Assembly (NCBI GenBank): GCA_030867875.1
Contig: JAOWCC010000577.1
Span: forward strand, 85,541,740 to 85,605,739
Direction: 5' to 3'
DNA: 64,000 bases
From: Actinernus sp. WN-2022
Lineage: Eukaryota > Cnidaria > Anthozoa > Actiniaria > Actinernidae
Translations under genes and position numbers: made by a program
In this document: one piece after another, positions 51,939 through 63,719 of the stretch
How positions within the stretch are numbered: the stretch's first letter is position 1
How the letters are laid out: every line of letters starts with the position of its first letter
Notes under the pieces: model-generated
Database searches by the model: none
What the model saw: only the letters and a program-made list of their open reading frames with translations
What the model was told of the DNA's origin: nothing

Positions 51939-53776
51939 TAATAAAGAAAATAGCCCACTTTGAGGCTTTGGAAATATGCACTGAATCTTCATCAGAACAT
52001 TATTTATTCCTCGAAACTCAGTTTGCCTCAAGCTGCACTTTTGGAAACTGTTCGCTTCTCAGAACAGAAAATATCCATGGACAAATATCAGTATCCATCT
52101 GTATTCAGTGGAGTAGAAATACAATTAGCATAACCCAGCTGCCATCTATTGGAAAACTTTAAGTTTGATTGGCTAGCCAGGCGCCGTCTGTTCACTCATC
52201 TCAATCTTGGTTTCAATCAACTTTGATAGTTGACTCAGGGCAACTATCTGCCGATAGAAACCTCAAGCTCGCATTCTAATTGTTAACTATCCTGTGTTAT
52301 AATTGCACCCATCAAATATTTTCTCTTGTGCAAGATTGGTTGAATGCATCATGTAACCCAATATTTTCTCTCAGCAAGTAGGAAATATCAGTGAATATAC
52401 CCCTTGTGAGCATAAATAACGCACATCAAAGAATTTTTGAAGGATGCAGATCATATAATGTCAGCGGACAAAATATCAGGGCATATTTCGATGTCACAAA
52501 TAGGTTATTGTATTTATATTGTACACTCTAAAAGACTTCTATATTTAGATAGAACAAGTTAGATAATAAATCTCTTATTAGTTTAGTGTGTAGTATGGCA
52601 GATATTTTCATTCACCAAATTTCATTTTGATACTGCATGACTCGTAAAAATATCCAGCCACACTTCACAGTAAACTGTCTAATAAGATATACACATGTAC
52701 ACATGTGTATACAATGTATATACACATGTATATGTACCACAAATCAAAAGGTTATTGTTTATACAAAGCTTGCATACACTTAATATTTACCTAATTTGCC
52801 AATGCCAACATGGCCTTTGTGTAGACTTTTACAGTTATAAAAATATCTTATGACCTTTACAGCAGTATACATTTCCCCTTTTTCTTTGTCTTTGGTGGTG
52901 CTTCTATGGCTATGTTGAATCGTCTGAAAAGTTGAAAAAAAATTATATAGAAGCTGCAAGAATCAATAGGGATTTTGCAGTTAATTTGAAAAAAAAAACT
53001 ACCAGTAATAACATGCAGGAGAGAGCATAATTATTAAAATTACCCAACTGGGCAAAGTTTTGAGCAGATACATGTATTATTTTAGATACAAAGTTACAAG
53101 CTACATGTAACAAAGTTCGAAAATTTTATACAGATGTCATCTGTAAATTTTCTAACTTTGTTAACTCATAACCTTGTAATAAAAAAAGATAGCCCCTAAA
53201 ATTTGGCAATCTTGCTTAATGTTTTGGTGTGCTCTTTTCCATTATATTAATTTTCGCATTTGTCGAGTTTTTAAATAACTGCAAAATTCCTGTTCCTCTG
53301 TTGCATGAACCTGTCATAAAATGTGCCCATGGGATTTGGCAAATTTCATTAAACACAAACACAGGTGCAGGGGGGTGGGGTCAGTGCTTTTAGTTAGGGT
53401 TGAGTGCAGTTTGACAGACTATTTGATCAAGTTCCATCCTATATCCAGTTCCATCAAGATACATTACCGCCGGGAATTATAGGGACATCCGACCGCGGAA
53501 ATACCTCGTGCAACAGACGCGGAGCCGCAGTACGGCGCCGCGGTCACCGAACAAATGGCCGCGGTCACCGAACAAATGACAGTGGTAGTTTTTTAAGATG
53601 CCGCGGTTGCAAACTGAGGTGATAAACCGAGGCGCTTGCCGTGGTGCCGCAATGGAAATACATGTACGTTGTCAGCAGTCTTCGTACTTGAAAGCTTTGA
53701 ATGTGATGGATGACAAACAGCTTATGCGTTGAGCCTAATCACCCAAAGAACGATCACCGGCATTAAACTTCTCGTA
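51939..53776. other. Host sequence, no firm gene
   Basis: 52687-52738 is a run of alternating ACATGTATATACAC palindromes. 53500-53630 is a CpG-rich patch with a direct repeat CGCGGTCACCGAACAAATG (about 53539 and 53561). An exon-like segment near 52871-52923 was considered and not accepted. Confidence 0.45.
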
Positions 53777-54115
53777 AACAATCTTCTGTTAACTTTCGTA
53801 AGTTGCTTTCTTACTCGAGACCACCGTTCACGTTCTTATTAACTGACGAAGCCAACTGCTTCAAAATAAGCATTTCTTGAGATACGGCCTGCTAACAATC
53901 TTCTGTTAACTTTCGTAAGTTGTCTTTCTTACTTGAGACCGCCGTTCGCGTTCTTATTAACTAACGAAGCCAACTGCTTCAAAATAAGCATTTCTTGAGA
54001 GACGGCCCGCTAACAATGTTCTGTTACCGTAACTTTCGTAAGTTGTCTTTCTTACTCGAGACAGCCGTTGGCGTTCTTATTAACTAACGAAGCATAACAC
54101 CAAATAAACTTTTGC
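53777..54115. repeat. About 118-bp tandem repeat, three copies
   Basis: Copies begin near 53777, 53893 and 54013 with AACAATCTTCTGTTAACTTT or AACAATGTTCTGTTA, each carrying ACTTTCGTAAGTTG and CGTTCTTATTAACT. Minor indels between copies. Confidence 0.85.
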
Positions 54116-55026
54116 TTCAGTGTAGTTTCACATTTACGTCAGATCCTTGTCTTGTTACTAGTATTAAAAGGTTTCGGCAGAAATAATTGTAAATGTTTGC
54201 GTATTAAATTCTCAACTCTCTTCGAGTCTGAATTTCCATGTGCAATCAGTCAGGCGTGAACGTGTCAGTCTGATTTTTTACAGAACATTGACAGAGTTTT
54301 TGAAGCAACGTTTGTCATATTGAAAGACGTGCAAAAACTTCTATACTCTTACCAGAAAACTTCTACTCGGAAAGTGCAATTCCTTTTGAATTAAGAGCTT
54401 TAATGCATCGGATCAGATCAGTCAATTCGCGTAAATGGAAATTACTTGCGCCCCGCGTTATTTGTGTCAGAAATGAGACACGCGTCTGGCTGACAGTTCA
54501 CGATTGACAGGAACTTTTATTATACTGCGCAGTAAGAATCTTGACTTTTTGACGCCTCTGGCATGCAGGGTATTTACCATTTTGTTTTTGTTGGCCGTCT
54601 TGAGACTAACCCTTACAAAAATGAGCCTCTGTTTTGTATACATTTTGTATACAAATGGTATACATCAAATATACATTCAGGGTTAAATGTATATCTCATG
54701 TATACATCAAATGTACAAACATGAAAAATGACAATTTTCATAACATACTAACTGAACATTGAAGCATACATAAAGTATACATCAGAATTAAAATGTATAC
54801 ACCATGTATACATCAAAGTCGAGGGAAAATGTGGATGCTTCAATGTATACATTAAGTATACATCACCATAAAACTGAGAAATATATCAAACTGATGGTGT
54901 ATACATATAGTATACATCAATAGTACTGAGGGCTAAACCAAAATTATAGTTTATACAATAAGTATACATCAAAAGTGATTAAGAAGTTATAAGCATTTAA
55001 ATTTAACCCCACAGAAAATTGTGGTG
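54116..55026. other. Host sequence with TATACA-rich block
   Basis: 54636-54975 has many copies of short (G)TATACATCA / TGTATAC motifs in both orientations. No gene supported. Confidence 0.55.
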
Positions 55027-55030
55027 TATA

Positions 55031-55271
55031 TGTTAAATCCGTAACTTGCCCCAAATCCCGATAGTTTTAGGAAAGAATCAGGACACGTATTTGTGGCTAA
55101 ACAACAGATTATATTTCTGTCACTTCTCTGGTTTTACAACCGCGTGGTTTCTTACGTCATATCAAATTACATATGCAAATTATACCTCGAGTTGCGTGAT
55201 GCGTTACTCGGTCTAAATTTAACAATAGCGAGGTCACGTTGTCATGTGAGACCAAACTACACCGTCTCACA
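55031..55271 (-). repeat. 3' LTR of the Gypsy element
   Basis: Reads identical to 62917-63157 on inspection. In minus orientation it starts TGTGAGACGG and ends TTTAACA. The open frame inside both LTRs is not a gene. Confidence 0.93.
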
Positions 55272-55290
55272 CACTCCCCCTCTTAAAATA
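55272..55290 (-). other. Polypurine tract
   Basis: Minus strand AAGAGGGGGAGTG directly before the 3' LTR; the expected primer for plus-strand DNA synthesis. Confidence 0.7.
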
Positions 55291-55558
55291 ATGTCCTCCT
55301 GGACATGCAAAATCTAAAAACAGCATTCAATGTCTTCTAAACTATACAAAACGGGTATCTCGGATATGGGGTGATCAAGCCCAATTAGTTCCTTTGACTG
55401 TGTACAGTTTAATACAGACCATCTATCCTAACTCTGCACATGCTCTTTCTGTTCTTATGTATTGGGACTCTAATCCCTGTCATTGTGTAACACACAGTTC
55501 CTGTTCTTTTGCCGTTTTCTTGAGTACAATATTATATGAAAATGATAACTAAAGCTAA

Positions 55559-57721
55559 CTAAACGTAGATAGGATAGAAGTATTGAGCAGGAGCCTGCAC
55601 TGGGGGTCTGTACATGAAATAAGGTTGCCCATACATGTAGTTCATTTGCGCAGGTACCGGTGCGTATGGAGATGCCATGGTGCTGTAGTACTGTCCAGGA
55701 CAGGTGCTGGGATATGCTGATATGTTATTGGCGTGATACCAGGTGACAGCAGGATTTCCAAGCGAGTCGTACGTAAGCACTTGAGGTGGACGTCTGTCAC
55801 GCACTGGTCGACTCGGTGGCATCACCTCCACTGGACTCTCTAGTAATTGCATCTGTTCAATTTCCTGGTCTTGAGGCACTTCCATCTCAATGACCGGGTT
55901 GTCTTGAGGCACTTCCATCTCGATGGCGTGGTTTTCTGTGTTCTGCGGATCAAGAACCTTCTCTGTGTCCTGTGGGTCACCAACACTGTCAGACTCGGTA
56001 GTTTCAGGTGGTGTATCTGTCGCCATTTCAGGGATGTCAGCTTCCTCCATCTGCAGGCCATCAGTAACTACTGGTTCACATTGTTGGGATTGCCACCTAT
56101 GAAGATCCTCCGGCGAAAAGCCTACAATCTCAATGTCAGAATCACAGTCAGACTGTTCATTATCATGTGGTGGGTGTCTGCGTCGTAAGACTACTGGTCG
56201 TCTCCTGTTATTCATTTGTCCTGCTCTCTGTACATTGGGGACCACTGGTAGGGAGTCACAGGGCAGTAGCAAGATTCTATGCAATACTCTTGGCTTTGCA
56301 GCTGGTGGCCGTCCCTCTGGTGCCACTTCGTACACAGGTATACCATCTTTCTGTCGTACCACAACATGGACCTGGTCCTCCCAGAAGGACCTTAGCTTGC
56401 CAGGGCCCCCTCGCTCAGACAGGTTCCTAACCAACACTCGGTCACCAGGGTTCAACTGGGTGAAGTGGACCTTTTGGTCATAGTACCCCTTCCCTCTTGC
56501 TGATGAGCTGTCAGCATTCTTTGCTGCCACGGAGTGGGCTTCCTGCATCGCTGTCTTCCATTTCTTTGTATACTCCGTGTAGCTTGATGCTCCCCTTTCA
56601 TTTGAGTCACCCAGAATGATGTCAAGTATAAGGCGCGGTGAAAGGCCAAAGAGTAGATAGAACGGTGAAAACCCTGTAGCAGAACTCTTTGTACAGTTGT
56701 ACGCATGTACTAATTTATTAAGTGATTCCTTCCATCTATTCTTTGATGCTTCAGGAAGGGTCCTCAACATTGATAGCAGTGTTCTATTGAATCGTTCAGC
56801 CTTCCCATTTCCCTGTGGGTGATATGGTGTGGTCCTCAGACGCGTTGTTCCTGAGAGATGTTGAAGTTGACGGAAGAGCTTATTTTCAAATTCTCTCCCT
56901 TGGTCATGCAGGATCGCACCCGGGAAGCCGAACCGAAGGGCAAAATCGTTATATATTCGATCTGCTGCCGTGGCAGCTGATTTGTTCTTCGTTTCATAGG
57001 CTTGAGAGAATCTGGTGAAGTGGTCAACTATCACTAAAATATACTCGTAACCACCTGAGCTACGTTCAAGGTGAAGAAAGTCCACTGAAACCAGTTCGAA
57101 TGGTGCGGATGTTGTGATAGGCTGTAATGGTGCACGTGTCTCATGGTGCGGTTTACGCTGTTTCAGACATCTACATACTTTAGATACAAAGTGGGTGATG
57201 TCCCTCTCCATATTCGGCCAAAAGACCCGTTCTCGAGCTAGCTGCACTACCCTTTCAGGTCCCAGATGGCCCATCTCTTGATGGAGTTCTTTATACACCA
57301 ACTGGTGATACTGTTTCGGTAGTACCAGCTGCTCATATGATCCACTGTGGCGACGTAACAATCCATCCTTATCTATGTACAGCTTGTTCCAGTGTCTGAG
57401 CAATGACCTTGTATTAGGTAGTTCCCTTCTTGCTTCGTTAACACTAAGGTGATGTCCATCATTCTTCATAGTTAGTATACGCCCTATGGATGGATCTTGT
57501 CTCTGGGCTTCTAAGATCGTTCCAGTGGGAATACCACTCAGGTTCGCATGGTTAAGGAAGTCCTTGTCCAGTTCTAGCAGATTACTGTTCTGACTAACCG
57601 CAGATATCCAAATCACATCGCCCCTAGACTGGGCCTGGACACCATTAAATACTGCCTTGATATCGTCATCGGTTGTTTCCTTGTTGCACTTTTCCATGTA
57701 TGTGTTGATGTCAAGGGGCAT
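55559..57721 (-). CDS. pol: Pol, integrase part
   Basis: Coding sense extends upstream to about 57807, but the first ATG after the stop is at 57721. An HHCC zinc domain (H...H about residues 145-150; C..C in VCRCLKQR) precedes the D,D,E core: SVDFLHLE, LHDQGREF and PQGNGKAERFNRTL. A GPY/F-like segment follows (GDRVLVRNLSERGGPGKLRSFW...VHVVV). The long Pro/Glu-rich tail, with repeats (EMEVPQDNPVIEMEVPQDQE), ends in a Tyr/Pro/Ala-rich stretch. It is separated from RNase H by a frame shift and a TAG, so it is not expressed as part of one Pol here. Confidence 0.88.
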   Translation of the reverse strand: MPLDINTYMEKCNKETTDDDIKAVFNGVQAQSRGDVIWISAVSQNSNLLELDKDFLNHANLSGIPTGTILEAQRQDPSIGRILTMKNDGHHLSVNEARRELPNTRSLLRHWNKLYIDKDGLLRRHSGSYEQLVLPKQYHQLVYKELHQEMGHLGPERVVQLARERVFWPNMERDITHFVSKVCRCLKQRKPHHETRAPLQPITTSAPFELVSVDFLHLERSSGGYEYILVIVDHFTRFSQAYETKNKSAATAADRIYNDFALRFGFPGAILHDQGREFENKLFRQLQHLSGTTRLRTTPYHPQGNGKAERFNRTLLSMLRTLPEASKNRWKESLNKLVHAYNCTKSSATGFSPFYLLFGLSPRLILDIILGDSNERGASSYTEYTKKWKTAMQEAHSVAAKNADSSSARGKGYYDQKVHFTQLNPGDRVLVRNLSERGGPGKLRSFWEDQVHVVVRQKDGIPVYEVAPEGRPPAAKPRVLHRILLLPCDSLPVVPNVQRAGQMNNRRRPVVLRRRHPPHDNEQSDCDSDIEIVGFSPEDLHRWQSQQCEPVVTDGLQMEEADIPEMATDTPPETTESDSVGDPQDTEKVLDPQNTENHAIEMEVPQDNPVIEMEVPQDQEIEQMQLLESPVEVMPPSRPVRDRRPPQVLTYDSLGNPAVTWYHANNISAYPSTCPGQYYSTMASPYAPVPAQMNYMYGQPYFMYRPPVQAPAQYFYPIYV

Positions 57722-57849
57722 TCTAGACAGTGTGTCCGCATCTCCGTTTGCCCGACCTGGTCGATACTTAATAGTGAAACAGAAATCTGATAGCTCAGCA
57801 ACCCATCGCTAGCCGGTGGCATTCAACTTCGCTGTCGTCATTACGTAAG

Positions 57850-58186
57850 TTAATGGTTGTTATCAGTGTAGATGGTAAAGTTCGGTGAGTAATACAAGTA
57901 ATCACGGAAATGGGTGCAGACTGACCATTTCAGCGCAAGAAATTCCAGTTTTCCCGAGTGTAGATGATAGTTTTTCTCAGCTTGTGTCAGCGACCTGGAT
58001 CCGTATGCTATCACCCTCATCTTGCCATCTTGCCGTTGGTACAGCACAGCACCTAAACCGTTGTTGGATGCATCCGTGTGAACTACGAAAGGTTTGCTAT
58101 AATCAGGGTAACCTAGAATAGGAGGGTTAGTTAAACAGTTCAGCAGTCTCTCCAATGTTTCTTGGTGTCTTTGTTCCCAAACCACT
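57850..58186 (-). CDS. pol: Pol, RNase H region
   Basis: Continues pol beyond the LINE: WEQRHQETLERLLNCL, then FVVHTDASNNGLGAVLYQ (catalytic Asp of RNase H), LTQAEKNYHLHSGKLEFLAL and FTIYTDNN. The frame stops just after YTDNN at 57850-57852. A shift is needed to rejoin the following sequence. Confidence 0.85.
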
Positions 58187-58988
58187 GGTTGTTAATTACA
58201 TAACAAAAAAGATAGTTTCTGGTCTAGGGGCTCTAAAAAGGATAAGACCATTCGTATCCCAAGATATACTTATGACAATTTACGATTCCCTTATTCAGAC
58301 GCACATGGATTATTGTTGCGAAGTTTGGGACAATTTTGGAAAATTCCTCTCAGATAAACTACAAATTTTTCAAAACAGAGCCGCTAGACTAATTCTTAGA
58401 GCAGACTATAATACGACCTCCAGGTTACTTTTAGATACCCTAGGATGGGATAAACTAGATGAACGAAGGGCTAAACGCAAAGCGGTCACTATGCACAAAA
58501 TCCGAAATAATTTCGCGCCAACAGGCCTTACCGAGTTATTTACAACAGTTGGAAACTCGACTCATTATAATTTAAGAGGATCTGACACAAAACTTTGCCT
58601 CCCTCAACCAAGAACTGAATTCCTGAAAAAAAGTTTATCATACAATGGTGCAAAAATATGGAATGGGCTTCCAGCCAAACTACGCGAAACAAAGTCTCTT
58701 GTTTCTTTTAAGAAACAAGTTGCGACCACCACTCTCCTTAGTGACTAATGTAATTATTTATTTATTTATCTAGTAGTTATCATTTGATAGGATATCTTTT
58801 ATAATTATTTAAATCATTTATGACCCAGAAAAATTGTAAATAAAACATAATTATAATATATTAGCTTAGCCTAGATATATCGCAATTTTGTAATTAGAAT
58901 ATTTTTTACCACACGGCTTCTATGGAAATCAGATTGTATCTGTTAGAATTCTCCGTGTTTTTAAATAAAGTTGGAATATAAAGATGAT
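58187..58988 (+). mobile_element. 5'-truncated non-LTR retrotransposon (LINE) inside pol
   Basis: Plus-strand frame 58189-58748 encodes the C-terminal end of a CR1/Jockey-type ORF2, with IYDSLIQTHMDYCCEVWDNF, LQIFQNRAARLIL and AKIWNGLPAKLRETKSLVSF. It is followed by an AT-rich 3' UTR and a tail GGAATATAAAGATGATGG. Both sides rejoin the Gypsy frame cleanly at GTACC/AGTGGTT, so the insertion came after the Gypsy element. Target duplication is at most about 2 bp. Confidence 0.88.
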
Positions 58989-58990
58989 GG

Positions 58991-61130
58991 TACTGATCCA
59001 TGTCTGGATTTCCCTCCTTTCCGTACAAACTTGTCCTCTTTGTGACACGGCGCCTGCAGCAAATTAAAGAGTGGATTTGCAATTTTGGAGAAATTCTGTA
59101 TATACCGACGGTAGTAACCCACAAGTCCTAACAACTTTCGCACTTCCCCCACAGTTTTAGGTTTGGTGTCCTTCAATGCTACTACAGCCTCCATACCACT
59201 TGGATCAGGTCTATAACCCTCCGAAGATACGATCTGTCCCAAATAAGTGACTTCACGTTCAAACAACTTGCATTTCCTGGGTTTGAGTTTTACGCCATTA
59301 GCGCGTAAGCGTTGTAAAACTTGTCGAATATGTGTAATGTGGTCTTCGAATGTCTTGCTAAAGACAATGACATCATCGAGATAAGGTACGCAAAAGTCAT
59401 CCCTCATCCCATGGAGACAGCCCTCCATGAACCGCTGGAACTCTGCTGGGGCATTCATCAATCCAAACGGAATTCTGACCCATTCATAAAGTCCCCAGGG
59501 GGTCACAAAGGCTGTCATGTGACGACTATCTGGATGGATGAATCCTTGGTGGTAAGCTTTCCCTTGGTCTAATAAAGAGAACCAGTTGTTTCCCCCCAAG
59601 TTTTCAAGTGTGGTTTGTACACGTGGGAGTGGATGTCTATCTGGTACTGTACGCTGGTTGAGTTGACGATAATCAACACACAGTCGAAGACTGCCATCCT
59701 TCTTACGGACACATACGACAGGTGATGAGTAAGCAGACCTTGACTGTCGAATCCATTCTCGGTTGAGCAAATCCTCTACATACTGTTTGACCTCTGGGTA
59801 GAGTGGCTTTGGAACAGCTGTATAGTTCTTTTGGACCGGCATTGGATCTGTTACATTTATCTTCATCTGAAGCCCAACCGCATAACCGATATCATCGTCA
59901 TTCTCCGAAAAACTCTCGGCTTCTTCCTGTAACATTCGGAGTGCCATTGCCTTTTGTTCCTCAGTAAGCCCATTCACACTAGGAAGATGGGAATACTTGT
60001 CCTCTGTATTTCCATCAACAGTAGATCCTGACATTTGTGTTTGTACCTTGTCCGCTACCTCTACACTACATGCCATTGTCGATGGTGATGTAACTTCAAC
60101 AGGTGTCACTGACCGGACTTGGTGTAATCGACCAAGGACAGTTCTATCATTTAGCTTGATGTCATGGTCAGAGTGATTTTCGACATTGATTGCCACTCTG
60201 ACGGATGACCCACCCGATACCATCACCAAAGACTCTGGTACTTCCAGGTCAGCAGGCCACGGACACACTGGGTCAGGTTCAAATAAAACCGGAAACTTCC
60301 CATCCCATGAACCTTCAATATTTGCCCAACACGAAACCCTGGATGACTGTCCTTTCGGGATTACAATGTCACGTTTAGGGGTTTTGACATCCGAAAGCTC
60401 ACTACTTGGGTCAATGGCGTGTATGAGGTTAACTAGACCTTCAGCGCCCTTATTTGTTACATCAGCCAGACTTGAGGCCAATGCCTTGATTATGCTCAAA
60501 CGTTTATCGGCCCGGTCTCCTGGTTTCGCCTTAGTGATTTCCTCAATGACATTGTAGCCAATAATTGGGACGTCCATTCGATCTCGTGACACTAGAAAAG
60601 GTACACTGATGCACTGTGACTCATCATCGGTTAATAATTGAAAATCCACTTCTACCCAACCTTCATATAGAAATGACGTACCATTAGCTGCTGCTATGTT
60701 TAGTGTTTGTCCCTCCAGTAACTCTTCGATCCCACGTATCCCAGTCCCGCTCATATTCTTGTTCACCCAGTTTTTAGGGAGAATGGAGACCTGGGCACCA
60801 GTGTCCCATAATGCCTCACAGTCTTTCCCATTCAATAAACAGTTTATTGTGCATCTCTTTCCTACCAGGTCTACAATTCTTTTGTGTTGTGTGGGTGTAA
60901 GGTGACTCTCATAGAAGCCGTCTGCCCTAGCGCTCTCCCTCTCTTGTCGAGATAAGTGGGTGATTGCATTACACAGGGCTTTGTGTTGCTCCCAGTGAGA
61001 TACCTGACAGGACTTTGAACAATAGTTAACAGACTGACAAGTGCCACATGCCTTCAGATCCCTTAACTCTCCCTTCCTTCCACACGACACGCAAGTGTGG
61101 GACTGCTTTTCATCATGGTTACCGGCTACT
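58991..61130 (-). CDS. pol: Pol, first part: MYND finger, protease, reverse transcriptase
   Basis: The frame opens upstream of the gag stop and has no early ATG, suggesting expression by a -1 frameshift. It begins with an MYND-type finger ([20 protein letters not shown]...C), then retropepsin [11 protein letters not shown], a spacer, and RT with [34 protein letters not shown] and the active site YLDDVIVFS. The coding sense ends at the LINE junction (58988-58990). An MYND domain fused to pol is unusual outside certain invertebrate Gypsy elements. Confidence 0.9.
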
Positions 61131-62562
61131 CCCTGTCCCTTGGTTGTAGCCGGCCGGAGTTTTCCGACCTACAACCTCGTGCGAAGTGCTCGCTGGAACC
61201 ACACTTAAAACAATGTGTACAGACATCATTACTCTCTTGGCATCGACTACAGCGTGGACGCTGATATGCCGGTCTTCTATTTTCTGGTGCCTGTGACTTG
61301 TTGAAGTCACTGCGCAAGGCAACCAATTCTGCTTGGAGTGCCTGTAGGGTTGCCATCATAGCATCTTCTTTCTCTGTTTTCCTCTTTTCAGCTACTTGAG
61401 GATTTGGTATTTTCGACGTTTTCCCTTCGTTGTTGGATGCTTTGGGGGCCTGTAGCTCGGTTACTTGCGCTTTTCGCATTCCCAGTTTGTTGCTCCTCTC
61501 CATTTCCTCGGACGCTGCGGTGTTGACTTTCTCCATCAATTCCTCATCGCTCACCTCAGCCGTTTGCAGCAGCGGCCGTAGTTTTGCACGCACTGACTCG
61601 GATTGTAAGCCTGCCTCAACAACGTGACGGAATAGGGCATTTACCAAGCCAGAGTCATATTTCACAGCCTTACCCCCAACTTGGGATGCAAATAATATTT
61701 GCTGTCTGAGATCCATGACCCTGATTAGGAAATCTTGCGGCGTTTCCTTTGATCCTTGACAAGTAGATGTCAACTCCTGATAAAGCTCTGTGCTTGATTT
61801 TTGCTTGTAATGCGCCTTGAGAATTTGTTCCAGCTTTGGTAATGTTAGGTCTGGCATCATTTCTAAGTATGACCGCAGCTTCAATGCGGGGCTGATTGCT
61901 CTAATTACTGCCTCCATTACCTCACTGTCCTTGTAACCATTTTTCAGACCGATTTCAGTTTGTCTCAAGAGGCTTACGAGTGACAAGCGGTCTTTTTGTG
62001 CATCTCCCCCGATCATTCCGACAATCCGAAAATCGCGCCTGAGGGCTTTACTAACTTCAATAATACTAGCATTAGCTGTTCCTGACTTACATCCTTGTGT
62101 TGGGTTATCCTGCTTCGGTGCACCGTCGGTTTTCTTCGTCGCCGACGATTTTGCACTCAATTCTTTGAGTTGTTGTTGTTGCAGCTTTAGCATGGTATCG
62201 AATTTCGCTTGTAGTTGTTCGTATTCTAGCTTTGCCTTCTGGTAATCTAGTCCAGTGTTCGATCCATTTTCTACAGCTTCTTTTTCAGGCATTTCGCCTT
62301 CCTCGCCTTCCAACGGTGGAGCTGTTCCGATTACGAATTTCTTAAGCTCTTTGATGAAATCTTGCTTATTTTCCACCGATTCGATAGTTTCGTCCACTTT
62401 CTTTCGGATTTCCCTTGACAATTTTAGCCGCCTGATCCCGGATTCAACACTCAATCCAAGGTGCTTCGCTAAAGCGTCCAACTCTTCCAAAGAAAGGTCG
62501 CATATCGAACTCTCCAACTCCAATTGCTTCGCTTCTAGATCCACTGCGATTCCCTCGGCCAT
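61126..62562 (-). CDS. gag: Gag polyprotein of the Gypsy element
   Basis: 478 residues from the ATG at 62560-62562; the frame extends to 62589 without a better context. The N-terminus is helical and charged, and the middle is capsid-like ([19 protein letters not shown], then [18 protein letters not shown]). The C-terminus has cysteine motifs [14 protein letters not shown] and a CCHC knuckle [14 protein letters not shown]. It packages element RNA into virus-like particles. It ends TAG 61126-61128 while the pol frame is already open, offset by -1. Confidence 0.9.
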   Translation of the reverse strand: MAEGIAVDLEAKQLELESSICDLSLEELDALAKHLGLSVESGIRRLKLSREIRKKVDETIESVENKQDFIKELKKFVIGTAPPLEGEEGEMPEKEAVENGSNTGLDYQKAKLEYEQLQAKFDTMLKLQQQQLKELSAKSSATKKTDGAPKQDNPTQGCKSGTANASIIEVSKALRRDFRIVGMIGGDAQKDRLSLVSLLRQTEIGLKNGYKDSEVMEAVIRAISPALKLRSYLEMMPDLTLPKLEQILKAHYKQKSSTELYQELTSTCQGSKETPQDFLIRVMDLRQQILFASQVGGKAVKYDSGLVNALFRHVVEAGLQSESVRAKLRPLLQTAEVSDEELMEKVNTAASEEMERSNKLGMRKAQVTELQAPKASNNEGKTSKIPNPQVAEKRKTEKEDAMMATLQALQAELVALRSDFNKSQAPENRRPAYQRPRCSRCQESNDVCTHCFKCGSSEHFARGCRSENSGRLQPRDRE

Positions 62563-62916
62563 GGTAACAACGCTTCGCTTCAATCGCACCCTAATAAGCC
62601 GTTTTCAAACTCAAACACGCAACCATTCTGACCATTAATCCCGCAAAAACCACTCCATGTAATGCTCCAATAATTCCATCAGAACCATCCCTATCTCTGC
62701 AATAAACCACAGCTCCAAATAACGGATGATTGATGAAAAACCCACGGTGAATAACAGCGAAATGCTCCCGTAAAACAACTTGATCCCTTGAACTGTGTTG
62801 TGCAATCGCAAACTCAAACTCGTCGATGCACGGCGCAAACTGATCCAGAATTCGTTTCAAGAACCGCCTTTTGAACGACTAAACATCGATAGGCAGTCCT
62901 GGCTAGGGTCGCCAAA
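62563..62916 (-). other. Gypsy 5' untranslated leader
   Basis: 354 bp between the 5' LTR and gag, holding the primer-binding-site-like sequence at its start. Frames across it (e.g. 62591-62860) lack a known domain. Confidence 0.6.
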
Positions 62917-63157
62917 TGTTAAATCCGTAACTTGCCCCAAATCCCGATAGTTTTAGGAAAGAATCAGGACACGTATTTGTGGCTAAACAACAGATTATAT
63001 TTCTGTCACTTCTCTGGTTTTACAACCGCGTGGTTTCTTACGTCATATCAAATTACATATGCAAATTATACCTCGAGTTGCGTGATGCGTTACTCGGTCT
63101 AAATTTAACAATAGCGAGGTCACGTTGTCATGTGAGACCAAACTACACCGTCTCACA
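62917..63157 (-). repeat. 5' LTR of the Gypsy element
   Basis: Same 241 bp as the other LTR. On the minus strand it is followed after two T by TGGCGACCCTAGCC, a primer-binding-site-like sequence complementary at its start to a tRNA 3' end of the ...GGTCGCCA type. Confidence 0.93.
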
Positions 63158-63161
63158 TATA

Positions 63162-63719
63162 CAAAACGAACGGCTGAAATAAATTCAACAAAACTTTTAA
63201 AAGAGAATTTCACTTGTTTCATCAATTTATATACTGGTAAAATATCCATACTATGTTGCACAAAGTGTATAAAGACTTATCGCTATCTGTTCCCGCAAGT
63301 GAGTACTCAGTTCTGGTCCATCAACATCCGGGAAATTCTAACCTCGCTCCTTGCGTAAGTCAGTGAAATACAGGATACTTCTACTGCCAGTACTTCAGAC
63401 AAAGGCCCTGAAGATGATACTGGTAATACAACGACTACAGAGCCAAAGAAGAAAGAAAGAATGCAGGGGTAACAAAATCACTGGAACTGAAGGATTTACG
63501 AACTGCATTGCTGTCAGTATATTGGTACAGTTGTTACTGGAGCTAAATCCCTGAGAAATAAAAGTTGATTCGTTAGTACCTATGGTGGGGACTCTTAGAC
63601 TTTGACCTGGGACTTGTAACTTCTCCCAAATGAGTCCCATGGACTCATCTAAATAATTTGTAACAAAATCACTGCACTTCTTCTATTTGTTGCACTCACC
63701 CCTCTAATAATAATTATTA
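63162..63719. other. Host sequence right of the Gypsy element
   Basis: No gene supported; short frames only. Confidence 0.5.

Larger units (their letters stand above)
55031..63157 (-). mobile_element. Ty3/Gypsy LTR retrotransposon, interrupted
   Basis: 8.1 kb on the minus strand with 241-bp LTRs (55031-55271, 62917-63157), TG...CA ends and flanking TATA (55027-55030, 63158-63161). Order gag, protease, RT, RNase H, integrase is that of Ty3/Gypsy. Pol is broken by a LINE insertion (58187-58988), a frame shift near 57850 and a stop near 57808, so this copy cannot move alone. No env frame. Confidence 0.95.

Noticed and set aside
52793..52923. Possible host exon on the minus strand (after TTTTCAACTTTTCAG)
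   Set aside because: The acceptor is good, but two reading frames and two donors are possible, there are no partner exons, and no family is recognised.
62979..63182. Open frame repeated at 55093-55317
   Set aside because: It lies inside the Gypsy LTRs and is duplicated only because the LTRs are.
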